Below, piece after piece: positions 63,478 through 64,000 of a stretch of 64,000 nt of DNA. A model generated the notes under the pieces. It was given only the letters and a program-made list of their open reading frames with translations, was not told where the DNA came from and ran no database searches. This DNA comes from Aestuariivirga sp. GTDB taxonomy: Bacteria; Pseudomonadota; Alphaproteobacteria; Rhizobiales; Aestuariivirgaceae. The translations under genes and the position numbers were made by a program. The stretch's first letter is position 1; the number at the start of each line of letters is the position of its first letter. The DNA is taken from contig JAUXUN010000057.1 of assembly GCA_030680855.1 (NCBI GenBank), forward strand, positions 95,539-159,538. The letters run 5' to 3'.

Positions 63478-64000
63478 GTGGTTCGTCTTGACAGTGTGGG
63501 CCTGCGTTACGGCGATGGGCCCGAAATTTTGAAGGATGTCAGTTTTCACCTGCAGCCCGGCTCCCTGTGCTTTCTCACCGGGCCCTCGGGAGCGGGGAAA
63601 ACTTCCCTGCTCCGCCTGCTGTTCCTCGCCCTCAAGCCGACGCGCGGCATCATCAACATTTTTGAAAAGGATGTCTCCCAGGTGAGCCGCTGGGAATTGC
63701 CGCTGCTCCGCCGCCGCATCGGCGTCGTGTTCCAGGAGTTCCGCCTTCTCGACCATCTCACCACCTTCGACAATGTGGCGCTCCCCTTGCGTGTCATGGG
63801 CCAGCGCGAAGACAGCTACCGCGCCGACGTCATGGACCTGCTGAATTGGGTGGGGCTTGAAGATCAGGCCCAGGCCTATCCCCCAGTGTTGTCAGGCGGC
63901 GAGAAACAGCGCGCCGCAATTGCCCGCGCCGTCATATCAAAACCGGAACTTCTGCTCGCCGACGAGCCCACCGGAAACGTCGATCCCGTTTTGGCCAAGC
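63478..64000 (+). CDS. ftsE: Cell division ATP-binding protein FtsE, partial
   Basis: This gene runs off the right edge and is missing from the track. It encodes the ATPase of FtsEX, which activates septal peptidoglycan hydrolases. Walker A is GPSGAGKTS, Q-loop VVFQEFRLLDHL, signature LSGGEKQRAAIARA and Walker B LLLADEPTGNVD, all in the 174 residues visible. The start is a GTG at 63478 with GGAG at 63465-63468; a TTG at 63463 is possible. ftsX is expected next, outside the window. Confidence 0.93.
   Translation, partial: MVRLDSVGLRYGDGPEILKDVSFHLQPGSLCFLTGPSGAGKTSLLRLLFLALKPTRGIINIFEKDVSQVSRWELPLLRRRIGVVFQEFRLLDHLTTFDNVALPLRVMGQREDSYRADVMDLLNWVGLEDQAQAYPPVLSGGEKQRAAIARAVISKPELLLADEPTGNVDPVLAK

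Noticed and set aside
1-64000. CRISPR arrays, rRNA operons, prophage or integrative element
   Set aside because: No regularly spaced repeats, no rRNA-like sequence, no integrase or phage structural genes; the only mobile element is the IS630 copy.

Overview
The window is chromosomal DNA from an alphaproteobacterium, most likely a Hyphomicrobiales (Rhizobiales)-type organism. Supporting signs are the gene order yciB-ftsY-mtaB-dapF, the block ffh-rpsP-rimM-trmD-rplS, PhaR with phaAB, DUF2794 and TIGR02302 family genes, a type-2 (short) argC, and an exact TTAA-N7-TTAA (CtrA-type) site in front of ftsE. No genus is assigned. Almost everything is core metabolism or housekeeping. No rRNA, tRNA or CRISPR array was found.

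Layout. 1-8 kb: a partial PQQ-type sugar dehydrogenase, a one-domain cyclic-nucleotide sensor, formate-THF ligase (fhs), a gamma-glutamyltransferase, a PAS-GGDEF-EAL protein with a degenerate GGDEF and an intact EAL motif set, and a DJ-1/PfpI protein. 8-14.3 kb: a 0.2 kb dispersed repeat, a small secreted protein, the PHB module (phaR divergent from phaAB) running straight into the heme-exporter operon ccmABCDG. 14.3-20.7 kb: marR, then the overlapping leftward operon dapF-mtaB-ftsY-yciB, then an MFS carrier. 20.7-22.4 kb: a barstar-like gene split by a complete 1,048 bp IS630 element, followed by a 138 nt inverted REP-type pair. 22.4-32.2 kb: the ffh/rpsP/rimM/trmD/rplS translation block, a methyltransferase, leuC, a flavin amine oxidase broken by one in-frame stop, argC, leuD. 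32.2-43.2 kb: an AEC carrier, mesaconyl-CoA hydratase, a tightly coupled FAD oxidase/pyridoxal kinase/PLP-dehydratase operon, htpG, and small conserved genes. 43.2-52.3 kb: a tesA/YbbA/YbbP-like locus, cobalamin adenosyltransferase, rhomboid protease, etfBA, and a Tat-exported molybdenum hydroxylase pair. 52.3-64 kb: GST, MFS, 3-hydroxybutyryl-CoA dehydrogenase, a TlpA-like thioredoxin, argH-lptM-lysA, the second copy of the dispersed repeat (inverted), a TIGR02302 protein, a DUF2251-like gene, hpt, a zinc-ribbon protein and the start of ftsE.

How the genes fit together. phaA/phaB, mesaconyl-CoA hydratase, 3-hydroxybutyryl-CoA dehydrogenase, ETF and the cobalamin adenosyltransferase are consistent with PHB turnover and an ethylmalonyl-CoA-pathway type of acetyl-CoA assimilation. 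fhs adds C1-folate metabolism. Amino-acid synthesis is represented by leuCD, argC, argH, lysA and dapF.

The most unusual items are non-coding or broken: the paired 0.2 kb repeat with a conserved terminal hairpin, the IS630-split barstar gene that can be rejoined to the base, the single-stop amine oxidase, an orphan leftward terminator next to a long GC palindrome upstream of htpG, and a 46 nt double-armed palindrome just before etfB. I did not see a clear new multi-gene defence or biosynthetic system. The FAD oxidase/PdxY-like/dehydratase operon is the best candidate for an uncharacterised pathway.
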